Source: Musa acuminata AAA Group (taxonomy: Eukaryota > Streptophyta > Magnoliopsida > Zingiberales > Musaceae). Taken from it: a DNA stretch of 64,000 bases. The notes under the pieces were generated by a model. It was not told where the DNA came from, did not search any database, and saw only the letters and a program-made list of their open reading frames with translations. A program made the translations under genes and the position numbers. Position 1 is the stretch's first letter. Every line of letters starts with the position of its first letter. Where the stretch lies: the NCBI RefSeq assembly GCF_036884655.1, contig NC_088342.1, positions 14,661,501-14,725,500 on the forward strand. Reading direction: 5' to 3'. This document shows, in pieces, positions 24,798 through 37,836 of this stretch.

Positions 24798-24905
24798 ATA
24801 GTTATAAAGTGATATACGCCAAAATATAATAAGCAAAAAGATTCTGTATCAAGTCACACGTGCCATCACTCACGTGATTGGCTTGTTGGGCACCTATGAC
24901 TAGCA
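24482..24905 (-). repeat. 3' LTR of F, second piece
   Basis: It resumes at the TSD AACTC and ends ...CACCTATGACTAGCA. It contains a 35-unit AT tract (24725-24794) and aligns with 30676-31190. Confidence 0.93.
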
Positions 24906-24917
24906 ATCTCCCACTTG
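24906..24917 (-). other. Polypurine tract of F
   Basis: CAAGTGGGAGAT in element sense, directly beside the 3' LTR. Confidence 0.85.
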
Positions 24918-24925
24918 ACCTAAAG

Positions 24926-26090
24926 CCAATCACCTATGTGTCTGATCCCCATCAGACCCTTGTGACGCTCAAAGACAATATGATACAACGGCTTTATCAG
25001 TAGATCTACAATGTTATCTTTGGATAGAACTCTTTTCACTACTACATCTCCTCGGGTTACGATCTCTTTGGTAAGCTGGAACCTCCTCAGAAAACTTCTG
25101 ATGAGACCCGGGTTCCCTTATTTGAGTAATCGCCCCATAGTTATCGCAATATAAGGAAGTCCGCTCCTCGCTACTCGGCACGACTCCCAAATCTGTGATG
25201 AACTTCTTCACCCAGACTCCCTCCTTTGCTGCATCTGATGCAGCAATGTACTCCGCCTCTTTGATTGAGTCAGCAGTAGTATCTTGCTTGGAACTCCTCC
25301 AACACACTGCTCCTCTATTCAAGGTGCACACTGCTCTTCTATTACCTCCATATACTAGTAAAAGATCCTTAGTCCTTCTCAAGTACTTAAGGATACACTT
25401 TACTGCTTTCTAGTGCTCCAAGCCTGGATCCGCCTGATACCTGCTCGTGACACTCAGAGTATGTGCTATATCAGACCTAGTACATAGCATGGCATACATG
25501 ATAGACCCTATTGCTGAGGCACAAGGTATCATATCCATGTTCGTCCTTTCTTCTGGAGTCTTTAGGGACATACTCGTAGAAAGCGATATCCCATGTCTCA
25601 TAGGTATGAGACCTCTCTTGGAATTTTCCATGCCAAACTTTTTGACAATGGTTTCTATGTACCTGGATTGGGACAAGCCAAGCATCCTTTTGGATCTATC
25701 TCTATAGATTCGAATCCCCAAGATATAGGATGCTTCCCCTAAGTCCTTCATGGAGAAGTGTCTAGATAACCAAGCCTTTACTATGGATAGCATTCCTACG
25801 TTATTCCCAATGATTAGGATGTCATCCAAATATAACACCAAAAAGGTGATAGCGCTCCCACTTACCTTAATGTACACACAAGGCTCATCTTCGTTCTTAA
25901 CGAAGTCATAAGATCTGATTGCCTCATCAAATCTTATGTTCCAAATTCGGGAAGCTTGCTTTAGTCCATAAATGGATCTAAGCAACCTACACAACTTATC
26001 TGGGCAGTTCTTGGACACGAATCCCTCAGGTTGCATCATATACACCTCCTCCTCAAGGTTCCCAATGAGGAATGCGGTTTTCACATCCAT
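24926..26090 (-). pseudogene. pol: RT (C-terminal part) and RNase H of F
   Basis: The open frame 25410-26090 starts MDVKTAFLIGNLEEEVYM, the finger/palm start of copia RT. It contains LYLDDILI (the YLDD catalytic pair), the QSRYIETIVKKFGM segment and CTRSDIAH. A stop near 25409 precedes the RNase H part (25014-25382). There, about 30 codons covering the first catalytic acidic residue (SGYTDASF region) are deleted between VYGG and the GAV-WKSSKQDT motif. EAEYIAASDAAKEGVW and the LYCDN motif survive, then the frame shifts. Remnants of the pol C-terminus reach the PPT. This would be the RNA-dependent DNA polymerase and RNase H of the element, but it cannot be functional. Confidence 0.88.
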
Positions 26091-26900
26091 CTGTCAGATC
26101 TCATAATCATGGTGTGCTGCAATAGCCAATAGAATTCTGATGGATTTTAGCATTGCTACGGGTGAGAAGGTTTCATCGTAGTCAACACCTTGCCTTTGAC
26201 AATACCCCTTAGCCACTAGCCTTACTTTATAGGTCTCTACCTTTCCATCTACTCCGATCTTTTTCTTAAAGATCCACTTGCAACCGATGGGTACAATACC
26301 TTCGAGTGCATCAACTAGGTTCCAAACATTGTTGGAGTACATAGAATCCATCTCAGAATTCATGGCTTCTTGCCACTTCCTAGAGTCTATACTCATAATA
26401 GCCTCCTTGTAGGTCTGAGGATCAATATCCTCAACATCCTCTCCTCTAATATATCCCACATATCTCTTAGGGGGATGAGATACTCTATCAGACCTACGTA
26501 AAGTTGAAACTTGTGTATTAGGTACCTGAACAGACTCGGGCTGTAGAGTGGTGCTTGAGCTTGGTTCTCCAACCTCGCCCAACTCTATCATTCTCCCACT
26601 ATCTCCGCCAAGAATGTGTTCCTTCTCAAGGAACACTGCTCTCTTAGCTATAAAGACCTTTTGGTCCTCGAGATGATAGAAATAATACCCACAAGTTTCC
26701 TTGGGGTATCTCACAAATTTGCATCACTCTATCATTGATTCTAACTTATCGGGGTTGTGTCTTCTAACGTGGGCAGGGCAGTCCCAAATCTTAACAACCT
26801 TAGGATCAGGCTTTTTTTCTTTCTATATCTCATATAGTGTAGTCACTACCAACTTAGTTTGAACTCTATTCAGAAGGTAAGTTGCAGTCTCTAGGGCATA
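26091..26900 (-). pseudogene. pol: Integrase tail and RT N-terminus of F
   Basis: An open frame covers 26094-26714, and a stop (TGA for Trp) at 26091-26093 separates it from the catalytic RT part. Readable segments are the variable integrase C-terminus and linker (LRRSDRVSHPPKRY), then RT start motifs KWQEAMNSEMDSMYSNNVW, GCKWIFKKK and RLVAKGYCQRQGVDYDETFSP. The stretch 26715-26900 holds further integrase C-terminal sequence with stops and frameshifts. Confidence 0.85.
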
Positions 26901-26903
26901 TCC

Positions 26904-27479
26904 CTAGAATAAGATGGGTAGGTCAGCGAAACTCATCATGGACCGTACCATATCTAATAGCGTACGATTCCTCCTTCCAGAGACACCATTGAGCTGAGGT
27001 GTATAAGGAGGTGTCCATTGGGATAATATCCCATGGTCCTTGAGGAACTGATTAAACTCTGAACGTAAGTACTCACCTCCTCGATCTGATTGAAGAGTTT
27101 TAATACTCTTTCCAGTCTGGTTCTCTACCTCATTCTTATACTCTCTGAATTTCTCAAAAGCCTCGGACTTGTACTTCATTAAGTACACATATCCATACAT
27201 TGAGAAATCATCAATAAAGGTAATGAAGTAGGAGTAACCACCAATGGCATGAATTGATATAGGTCCACATATATCATTATGTATGAGTTCCAACAGCTCA
27301 GTGGCTCTCTCTCTAGTTCCACTAAATGGAGAGTTGGTCAGTTTTCCACGAAGGCAAGGCTCGCAAGTTGCATATGACACATAGTTGAATGGATCTAGAT
27401 ATCCATCATTTAGCAACTTTTGAATCCTTCTTTCATGGATGTGACCTAGCCTACAATACCACAGGTATGCACTGTTCAT
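26904..27479 (-). pseudogene. pol: Integrase core of F with catalytic Glu changed
   Basis: The open frame gives the pre-integrase zinc region (WYCRLGHIHERR...CEPCLRGK) and the core. The first Asp is in HNDICGP and the second in SDRGGEY. At the position of the third catalytic residue the copy reads NGVSGRRNRT; copia integrases have Glu there (NGVSERRNRT-type), so the DDE triad is broken by one GAA-to-GGA type change. Integrase joins element DNA into the host genome in the nucleus; this copy could not do so. Confidence 0.88.
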
Positions 27480-28509
27480 CTCATCTCATTTCCTCTTGGA
27501 CACATTTACATTCATGATATGTGGAGTAGTGTCTAGCATAAACAAACCTTTATGCAATATTCCTCTCACCAATCTCCCCTCGGCTTTGCTAGAATTTACA
27601 ATAAATTGTAGATGTAATAAGCAATACTGGTATCCAATACCAATGCACTATCACAAAAATCTGACAATTGGAGATTGATCATGAATGTACCTGAAGCTTC
27701 TTCAAGCTTCTATTTCGCCCTCTCTGCAAGGTACTCTTTGCAGTTCCTCTTCTAGTACCCATCTTTACCATAGTGGAAGCACTGACCTTTGTCCTTTGTT
27801 GGGTCTTTCTTAGCAACTTTTGTTTTACCTGGTCTGCCCTTGTCCTTTCCCTTCTAAGGGACCTTTCTGCTTTCTTTTTCTTTCTGGTCTCACCAGTATA
27901 GAGAACTGGCTTCTCTTTCTTAATAGTACTCTCTACCTCCCTCAACATATTGAGGAGCTCTAAGAGAGTCACCTCAAGCTTGTTTATATCAAAATTCATT
28001 ATGAACTGTGAAAAGGAATCTGGTAGGGACTGAAGCATAATGTCCACACACAAGTTATCCTCTAGGACCATTCCTAGACCTTTGAGTTTCTCTATCCACT
28101 CAATCATCTTTAGGACATGGTTCTAAACCGGTGTCCCCTTAGTTATCCAAGCGCGGAAGAGGCTCTTGGATATCTCATATCGCTGAGTCCTTCCCTATTC
28201 CTCAAACAATTTGCGGACATGTAGGAGAATGAATCTGGCATCCATCTTTTAATGTTGTCTCTGTAACTCAGGAGTCATAGAGCCCAACATATAGCACTGA
28301 GCAAGAGTGGACTCATCAATGTACTTCACGTAGCGAGCGATCTCATCCTCACTTGCCCCTTCTTCGGGCGTAGGCATCACTGTATCAAGGATGTACACGT
28401 TTTTCTTCGCCGTGAGAACAATTCTCAAGTTACAGAGCCAATCCGTATAATTTGGACCAGTGAGGCGGTTGACATCAAGTATGCCACGTAAGGGATTTGA
28501 AAACGACAT
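27480..28509 (-). pseudogene. gag: gag and protease remnant of F
   Basis: The gag start codon is at 28507-28509 (MSFSNPLRGIL), open to 28249 (86 codons), then stopped. The frame 27679-28107 continues with MIEWIEKLKGLGM, LLELLNMLREVE and a Lys/Arg-rich tail, but is shifted across the zinc knuckle so the CCHC residues are read out of frame. The protease start reads LDTS where the family has DTG, and most of the protease is missing before the integrase zinc region. The gag type (SNPL...LTGPNYTDWL) differs from that of B, C, G and S. Confidence 0.85.
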
Positions 28510-28704
28510 TTTCTAAAAATAAAGATGCAGTAGAAATGAATAACATGCAGATTTTGCAAGAAATAAACTATCAAGATATGAACTTCTATCTTAATATGCT
28601 CCCACTATTTTACTAATGAGTCACGTGATACCCTCAGTACATGAAACGGAAGTCTCCGACAGACTTATAGTGGGGATCAGGATCCAATTAACGTCTTAGT
28701 GTAA

Positions 28705-28998
28705 CCTCGAGGGACTCGACCAATCACACTTAGCCTAATAGGTAGGCAACTCTTGCCGATCACAACTCCTTGTGATTCCCGTCCTATTCGACCTCCGAAT
28801 CACCATGGTCTCGAGAGACTCGACCAACCATGATGCTCAGTTAAGTCAACACCTTCGTTACAAGATGAGTCTGATTTGATGATATACCCTCGAGGGACTC
28901 GACCAAGCATACCATGTCCTCAGGTCACCGGTGACATCTCTATGTCGTAAGCAATATAGCAAATCGTGATATAGGTGAGTCTCGAGGGACTCGACCAA
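28705..28998 (-). repeat. Spaced CTCGAG-motif repeats in the leader of F
   Basis: CCTCGAGGGACTCGACCAA or a one-base variant occurs at 28705, 28809, 28888 and 28980, spaced 79-104 bases. Each motif contains the inverted pair TCGAG...CTCGA. Confidence 0.85.
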
Positions 28999-29171
28999 CT
29001 CAACCTACACCGGGAATCGATTCCTACTTATAACGATGGAAGGCCACGTGGGTCAATCTAATTGCCTAACGTTTACCGACTTAATATTATCGAGAGAGAT
29101 GTTTCTATGATTTGGTCTCCTAATATGACATGTCACCCATATACATATTTAATATATATCTACATCGCATG

Positions 29172-29174
<3 letters not shown>

Positions 29175-29218
<44 letters not shown>
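29175..29218. repeat. (AT)n microsatellite in the leader of F
   Basis: Uninterrupted AT tract of 22 units. Confidence 0.9.
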
Positions 29219-29220
<2 letters not shown>

Positions 29221-29825
29221 AGTATGTATATAAGCAATCACACCAGATGATCATGGACCACAACCTAATGTGATTAGGCCCGAGCCAATAGGCCTAATCA
29301 CTCACATCAAGATCTGTGTGCAACGGTGCATCTCCATGCCTTGTGATCATCCATCTCGTCCTCGTTGATTCTGTTGACATCTTGATGCATCTTCATGCAT
29401 CGCGATCGTCCGTCTCGTGGGTCCCGTTATCGCATCCACGCTCCCGCTACGTCTCCTCATGTGATTACAACTTAATCATAGGCACGCAGGCCCGACACTA
29501 AACGAGAAATATAATGGAGGCTTGCAGATCTCAATAATAATAATCACAAGTACACCCATCACACGGTCCATGATCATCCGTTCACACATCATACATCACA
29601 TGTATAAATAATCATCATTATGTAGGACTACTGGATAATGATAAAAAATAATAATCAACTAAACCTTTTAATTAATTAGTATTTTATGAAATCAGGGACA
29701 TATAGGGAATTTCTGAATTTATAGGGGTATTTTTATAATTTGGACAAAAGACAGAAATTGGAATTTCTCAAATTCCGAGGGACAAAACTATCTTTTGCCC
29801 AGAAAACCCTAATGCCCTACTCCCC

Positions 29826-30150
29826 TTTGCTGTTGTCGATGCCGCCACCCTGCTGGCGGCAGCCTGTGCGGCGGGGCGGGGGCGCTGCCCCTGTGGGTGG
29901 CGCTACCCCCACGAGCGCTGTGCCCTGCCGGGCGGCCACCCCTGCGGGGGGGTTTGCCCACAGGAGCAGCGGTCGCAAGCGTCGTTGCCCTGTGGCGCCT
30001 CAGGCCGCAGGCGCTGCGGCCGCAGGCGCCTCGCCCTGTGGTGCCTCTGCCCGCGGGTCCAGCACCCTCAGGCGTCGCCCTTACGCGCGGGCACAGTGCC
30101 CGCACGCAGGTGGCCGCCTTTCCTGTAGCCCTGCCTGCCGGCGCAATGCG
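29826..30150 (-). other. GC-rich island in the leader of F
   Basis: Very GC-rich, with GGCGGCAGCC/GCCGCAGGCGC words. On the element-sense strand a 98-codon frame rich in Ala, Arg and Gly spans 29809-30105, and frames also stay open on the other strand. The composition explains the open frames, so no protein is claimed. A comparable island occurs in the leader of R (63645-64000). Confidence 0.7.
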
Positions 30151-30154
30151 GCAA

Positions 30155-31190
<1,036 letters not shown>

Positions 31191-32114
31191 GGTTGCACCG
31201 CCCAGCCAGAGCTCGGAGACTGAGCCCTGGGCGGTGCCACCGCTGACCCAGGCGGTGCCACCTCTGGCCAAGTAATCTGGGTCCGAATGGGCTGATCCAT
31301 TCGGCCCAATTTGGGTCTGTCAAGGGCCCAATTGCCCCAAGATTAAGTTAATGGGATCACCTCCCATTTTTAACTTAATCATCGTGCTAACTACGAATTT
31401 CTTAAGACATTTACTACAACTTGCTCCGGTGCGTCAAATGCTTCTTCCGGCGAGCTTCCATCGATCATCCGATGAACCCTCGGTGATGCTCCTACGGACT
31501 TCCTGCAAACTCCTGGACTTACGATGATCCACTTGGCAAGTTCCGACGAGCTTCTTTGGCAAGCTCCTGGACTTCTCGGATTTGTTCCCGCAGAACCTCC
31601 GACGACCGTCCGAACTTCCGTCGAATTCTCGAACCCCCAACGTGATCATAGTCTTTGACTCCGGCTCAACTCCTGCTGTATGTCTTACTTTCATCGTAGT
31701 TAATCCTGCACACTTAAAACAAAACTTCGATCGAGACAATTATTCCTAAGCAATTAACCAAGTTGTCTGGCATGTCATTGGTCCCTCGACGCTTCGTCCA
31801 ATTCTTCGACGCATCATCCTCTCTTGCGGCCTATTGCCCAATCAGCCAATTGATTCTACAACTCCGATATCCTTGGCGCAATACCCGCTCTTCTTGGCCC
31901 GATGCCCGAGTCCACGACCCGAAGCCTTCTGTCGATACGTCGACCGATCCACCGGCCCGACGTCCAATCTTCTGACATGTTCCTCCGGCACAACATGATT
32001 TTTCCTGCTTTAATTGTCTCATCCTAATCGAAGCATCCTGTGTCACTCAAAACGTAGATTAAAACATAAATACAATTATCAATTGGTTTCATCATCAAAA
32101 TACGAGATTCAACA
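31191..32114 (-). repeat. 3' LTR of G, U3-side piece
   Basis: It resumes in the palindrome array (GGTTGCACCGCCC) after F and ends GAGATTCAACA. It aligns with about 36370-37290. Confidence 0.9.
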
Positions 32115-32135
32115 ATCTCTCCCTTTTTTATGATG
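32089..32135 (-). promoter_or_regulatory. PPT/3' LTR junction of G
   Basis: The TCATCATCAAAA arm (32089-32100) faces TTTTATGATGA, one base off the perfect arm. The PPT reads AAAAAAGGGAGAGAT in element sense. Confidence 0.8.
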
Positions 32136-32301
32136 ACAACCACTTGATGACGGAGTTAACCTTAACTCCCGAAGTTTAAACAAACTCCCCCTATCAATAT
32201 ACCATATTGATAGAACCTTGAATTCAAACTGAATTCAAGTCATTGCAATATTCATCATGAATACTTGCAACACATCATCATAAATTTATGCATAACATCA
32301 T

Positions 32302-33245
32302 ACTTCTCCCCCTTTGTCATCAACAAAAAGGAGAAGTCCAACTATTCTTGTGTTTGGAATATAAGTTTAACTCATTGCATGAAAAACAGAATATCAAGTT
32401 TTATCATCATGCAGTTTTGAAGCTAGAAAATTTAGCAAGTGTTACATCATGCTTAGAACATTTAAGCTATCATGTTTTAGATATGCAAGTTGTACAACAT
32501 ACAAGATAGCAAATTCAAAGATATGCAAGATGGCATATTTGCTTTTCTTTGCGATAGGTAAGATAGCACTTTTGTTTCTAGAAATATGCAAGTTAGCAAT
32601 CTTTGCTTCTCTTTTGAGATGAGCAATTTCTTGCTTCCTTTGCAAAGTATGAGATAGCAATTTTGCTTCCGTTGCAAAGTGCAAGTTAGCATGTTTTGCA
32701 TCTTGAGATAGACAAGATAGCACATTTTTGCATTTTCTTGAGATTTTAAGCTAGCAATTCTCGGTGATGTTCAAGATAGCAATTTCTTCTTTTTTGAGAA
32801 GTGTAATTTTTGCTTTCTTCTTGAATTGTGCAAGCTAGCTATCTCCTCCTTTGTCATTGTCAAAAAGAAGGGAAGACCCTTTATGTCAATTTCTAAATCA
32901 TGACAAAGGTGAGTAATCATTCTTATTTCAAAATTTCATAATTGAGATAAACCTTGAATTCAAATTAAGGCTATTTTAATCATCATTTACATCATCACAT
33001 ATATCATAATAAAAAGCATAAGTATTGCATACATCATTTTAGCAACAAATCATAGCATTTCATCACATGGCAAGATATTAGCAAGTAAAATTACGATGCA
33101 AGTTATTGATATCTTAACATGATTCAAACATTTCAAGTATTTAGCAATCATAGCATTTCATCTATTTCTCATTCAAATATAGCACTCATAGTATCAATTC
33201 ATATTTTTCTCCCCCTTTGTCATCAACAAAAAGGAGAACGATATA
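32302..33245 (-). repeat. Internal PPT hairpins and GCTAGC array of G
   Basis: CTTCTCCCCCTTTGT/ACAAAAAGGAGAAG hairpins occur at 32302-32337 and about 33208-33240, and a PPT-like TCTCCTCCTTTGTCATTGTC at about 32842. Between them GCAAGCTAGC-like and GCAAGTTAGC motifs repeat (32410-32840). Confidence 0.8.
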
Positions 33246-34481
33246 AGCAAGTTTTAAACGTAAGTGCGATAATGATTCATGCCATAACTAGGTTTATGTC
33301 ATTTTTCAACAATGAGTGATAGGATATCAATTATACAAACACCTTAAGGAAAACATGACATGGAGATAGCTTTCATTACTTCTTCCTCTTTATTTGTTAT
33401 TATCTTTTTTGCATGGAGGAAACTCACTAGTGAGCTTACTTGAATGAAGTTAAAATTGATAGGATATTAAAGCACATTTCATTTTTACAAGGATCAAGAT
33501 ATGTGTGTGAATCAAATCCTTGCACGTAAAACTATTTCTCTAAAGATATAAGAAGGAATCATCATATCCATTTCTCGAAAGATATTTTTCACAAGATAAG
33601 TCTATGAGAGATGCATTTGCTAGTTGATTCCATATGTCAAAAATCAATGATATGAATCAAACTTGATATGACATATGTTTATTAAGTCCGAAAGAGAATA
33701 ATATATCGAGAAAATCTAAAAATATCAATTATTAGGATCAAGAAAAATAAAATTTAACACTTTCATGCATTCAGACATGGTTTTGCTATAGATTTTCAAA
33801 CACAATTATGAAGATAAAACATGCTTATGATCATGAAAATTTTTGTATCCAAAACACATAATTTCCAACATGTTATTAAGGCATGTAATAGTGTAAAGTT
33901 CTCATTATAGCAATTTAGTGAGTGAATTAAGGACATCCAAAAAATAATTTTAATAAGTTTATACATTCGAACACATTTTTGCCATATGTTTTTCAAATAC
34001 ACTCATGAAAATAACACATGCTTATCATCATATATAACTTAAAATTTCATGCATAAAATTATCAATCATAGTATCAAAATATTTAATATTACATCATTAT
34101 GCATTTCTTCAAGCATGATTTTATTTAAACAAAATCGAGAAATAATAATGGAAATCAACATGATGCACATTATTACTTCTTAACCACATATAGCATGATA
34201 TTAAACTTCTTAATATTTTCATTAAGACATTAAGCATGGTTTTAATCAAAATCAGAAATAATCAAAATACACATTTTTTCTTCTTAAGAAAAACATACAT
34301 ATGATCATTAGATTTAAATCTAACATTTTATTTCATTAACATGAAACATGTAATTTTCATTATTATTTTCAAATTACGAGCATGATCATATTCTTGTATT
34401 TTCAAATATATATTATTTTTTAATATGCAATTTTCAAGAAAAATAATTATTCAAAAAAAAGAAAATACATTATGATAAACA
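33246..34481 (-). other. AT-rich non-coding interior of G
   Basis: No coding signal. Words such as AAATCGAGAAATAATAATGG and ATTACTTCTTAACCA are shared with the interior of C (21340-21420), showing conservation of this non-coding block between copies. Confidence 0.7.
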
Positions 34482-35423
34482 TCAAGTAATTTCAAAATAA
34501 ATTAAGGGGGTTTCGATTACCTCATCGTTGAATGCCGTTAAGGCGTAGTTTGCCACCTCGCCTTTCTTGATTTTCTCCTCGTCTTCGGAGGAGCTCGATT
34601 CATCCCACTTTGTATTCTTCTTCTTGCATTCAAAGCAAGTAGTTCCGTTCTTTTTGTTTTTTAATTTTTGTTTCATTTGTAGTTTAAGTTCATCATCATT
34701 TGAGCTTATACTCGAGTGGTCTTCAAATGTTCTATGTCTAAAATCCTTCCTGTTCTTTGGAAGGTTGTTTTGTTCATCATGTTCATCATGTGCATTGTGC
34801 ACCATTTCATATATCATCAATAAACCGATAAGTTCTTCAAGTGGAAAAATATTTAAATCTTTTGTTTCTTGTATTGCCGTTATTTTATGATCCCACCTTT
34901 TTGAAAGGGATCTTAAGATCTTACTTACGAGATCAAAATTTGAAAAAGATTTACCAAGAACTCTTAGATTATTGACGACATCCGTGAAACGGGTGTACAT
35001 GTCGCCTATAGTCTCGCTTGGTTGCATTCGAAAAAGCTCAAAATCATGCAATAAAATGTTAACTTTTGAGTCTTTGACTCTACTAGTTCCCTCGTGCGTG
35101 ATTTCAAGTGTTCGTCAAATATCAAAAGTCGTTTCGCACATAGAAATCCGATTGAACTCATTTTTGTCCAAAGCGCAAAATAAGACATTCATAGCCTTTG
35201 CGTTTAAAGAAAAATACTTCTTCTGCAAATCCGACCACTCGTTCATCGGTTTAGAGGGAAGTTGAAAACCGTTTTCAACAATATTCCATAAATCCAAATT
35301 CATAGAAATCACGAAAACTCTCATTCGAGTTTTCCAATAAGTGTAGTCCAATCCGTTAAAGCCATGAAGAGCCATGAAGAGCCATTTCTCTTCAAAACCC
35401 TCTTTAAAGCCATGAAGAGCCAT
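34482..35423 (-). pseudogene. gag: gag of element G with one nonsense
   Basis: The start codon at 35421-35423 is used here. An alternative initiator lies at about 35373, because the ATGAAGAGCCATTT segment is locally duplicated. The first part is open to TTFDI, then TGA replaces the Trp codon of DIWRTLEITHEG (about 35116-35118). The same frame continues to the end: MHDFELFRMQPSETIGDMY, LPKNRKDFRHR, an acidic stretch, TTCFECKKKNTKWDESSSSE and a terminal YFEIT. The zinc knuckle is reduced to its first half (CFEC) and joined to KNTKW, so it lacks the His and last Cys. The sequence bordering the end (GAG|GTAATCG) resembles a splice donor. Confidence 0.87.
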
Positions 35424-35458
35424 TTCTCTCAGGTGTAAATATGAAATGAGAAATACCG

Positions 35459-35473
35459 GGCTCTGATACTAAT
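35459..35473 (-). other. Primer-binding site of G
   Basis: Element sense ATTAGTATCAGAGCC, one mismatch inside the tRNA-Met PBS. Confidence 0.85.
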
Positions 35474-37290
35474 TGTTAGGATCAAGAGCACTTAAAGGGG
35501 GGGGGGGGGGGGGGAGTGAATTAGTGCAGCGGAAAACTTTCGACGATTAAAACTGCGTTCGTACGATAAAAGCGATTTCGATAAAAAAGCCGATTCGTAA
35601 ATCACTTTAACTTGTGATCAAGCAAGATGCAGTTAAAGCGAATCTATGAAGGCAGTTTGCAGTTATGATGGAAATCAGAATGTAAGCACAAACTGAAATA
35701 TGATGTTCGTATGATAAAACTGATTTACGTCTAAACACCGATTCGGAAAATACTGAACTTTGAAACATGATCGTAAATGCGCAGAAGGTAGTAAGCTATT
35801 GAGGAGGTTTGCAGTAAAGATAATATGCTTAAAGTAAATGCAAATCGAGATTTAGAGTGGTTCGATCAATCTTGACCTACATCCACTTTTGGCTTCCTCC
35901 ATCGATGTCCACTAGAGGCCTTCCTTCAATAGGCGAAGGCCAACCACCTTTTTACAGTTTCACTCCTTTTGACGGGCTTAGGAGACAACCCTTACAGAAT
36001 TTTCTTTCCTCTCTTGACAGATCAAAACTTGGAAGAAAAGAGGGAGGAGAACTTCTAGACTTTACAACACTTTTGAGCTCTAAAATCACAGAGAAAGATC
36101 AAGCTTTCGGTGCCTTTGGGTTGACCTTTCATTGCTGAAAGGGTGGGGTATTTATAGGCCCCAACCCAATTTGAATTTCGAGCTCAAAACTGTCATCTCC
36201 CGGAATTCCGGGGTCTGGAGGTTGCATCGCTTGACTGGGGCGGTTGCACCGCCTGGCAGAGCTCGAAGACTGAGCCTTTGGGCGGTGCCACCTCTTGTTA
36301 GGGGCGGTTGCACCTCCTGCTAGAGCTCAGAGACCGAGCTCAAGTAGTGCCACCGCCTGATTGGGGTGGTTGCACCACCCAGCCAGAGCTCGGAGATCAA
36401 GCTCAGGCGGTTGCACCTCTATCAGAGGTGGTGCCACCTCTGGCCAAGTAATCTGGGTCCGAATGGGCTGATCCATTCGGTCCAATTTGGGTCTATCAAG
36501 GGCCCAATTGCCCCAAGATTTAGTTAATGGGATCACCTCCCATTTCTAAGATAATCATTGTGCTAACTATGAATTTCTTAAGATATTTACTACAACTTGC
36601 TCTGGTGCGTCAATCGCTTCTTCCGGCGAGCTTCCGTCGATCATCCGATGAACTCTCGGTGATGCTCCTGCGGACTTCCGGCAAACTCCTAGACTTGCGA
36701 CGATCCACTTGGCAAGTTTTGACGAGCTTCTTTAGCAAGCTCCTGGACTTCTCTGATTTGTTCCCGTAGAACCTTCGATGACCGTCCGAACTTCCGTCGA
36801 ATTCTTGAACCCCCAACGTGATCATAGTCTTTGACTCCGGCTCAACTCCTGCTGCATGTCTTACTTTCATCGTAGTTAATCCTGCACACTTAAAACAAAA
36901 CTTCGATCAAGACAATTATTCCTAAGCAATTAACCAAGTTGTCCGACATGTCATTGGTCCCTCGACACTTCGTCCGATTCTTCGGCGCATCGTCCTCTCT
37001 AGTGGCCTATTACCCAATCGGCCAGTTGACTCCGCAACTTCGATATCCTTGACATAATACCCGCTCTTCTTAGCCCGATGCCCGAGTCCATGACCCGAAG
37101 CCTTCTATTGATACGTCGACCGATCCACCGGCCCGACATCCAATCTTCTGATATGTTCCTCCGGCACAACATGATTTTTCTTGCTTTAATTGTCTCATCC
37201 TGATCGAAGCATCCTGCGTCACTCAAAACGCATATTAAAACATAAACATAATTATCAATTGGTTTCATTATCAAAATACGAGATTCAATA
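35474..37290 (-). repeat. 5' LTR of element G
   Basis: Ends TGTTAGGATC and GATTCAATA. It holds an 18-G run near its left end, a minus-strand TATA box near 36150, a palindrome array (about 36215-36440) and the TTCCGGCGA-rich U3 segment. Confidence 0.92.
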
Positions 37291-37836
37291 GGATCTCCCT
37301 CTCCACATGCACCATGAGGCTATCAGAGCCAAAGAGGAGGAGAGGAGGCTGAGAATAGAAAGGGCAACCACTAGCAGTTCTAGCCTATGAACCATGAGGT
37401 TCCTCCTATTTATAGAGGTGCAAGTTACTTAACCCTTAATAGATCCTATCCTCATTGGATCTCTATCGAATTATCCAATTGGATCTCATCCAATTATCCA
37501 GTTGAATCTCTATCCAATTAGATCTTATCTATATGATCCAAAGGCTCCGCGGATATCTCATATCCACACCTCTACTCGTTGCAACATCTATCATATGTGT
37601 GTGACCCTCTAGGCCCGATATCAAGCTGGCCATGAGTTGATCCTATTAGAGCTCCTTCTAACTCAGAATTTGTATCTTCATAATAATTTACTCAACTCAT
37701 CAACTATGGATGTATTAGGCTACTACACCATAATTCTCAAACGGTATATGGGATATAATCCATCGGACCTGTCTATCCTCAGTTACCATGTATTTATAAT
37801 CTCTCATCCATCTAATATCCTAGAGACCGTATATTA
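37291..37836 (-). repeat. F-type LTR (Z), right piece
   Basis: It continues the LTR of 15046-15286 after the TSD GGATC. It aligns with 16345-16805 (TATTTATAGAGG, GGATATCTCATATC, GTGTGTGACCCTCTAGGCCC, TAATATCCTAGAGACCGTAT). It is cut off by element P; the last five bases TATTA are the presumptive TSD of P. Confidence 0.85.

Larger units (their letters stand above)
28510..30154 (-). other. 5' leader of element F
   Basis: Non-coding leader between gag and the truncated 5' LTR. It contains four spaced CTCGAGGGACTCGACCAA motifs (28705-28998), an AT tract (29175-29218) and, just inside the LTR side, a GC-rich island (29826-30150). Stops occur in all frames except across the GC-rich island. The expected PBS is missing at the LTR junction. 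Confidence 0.75.
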
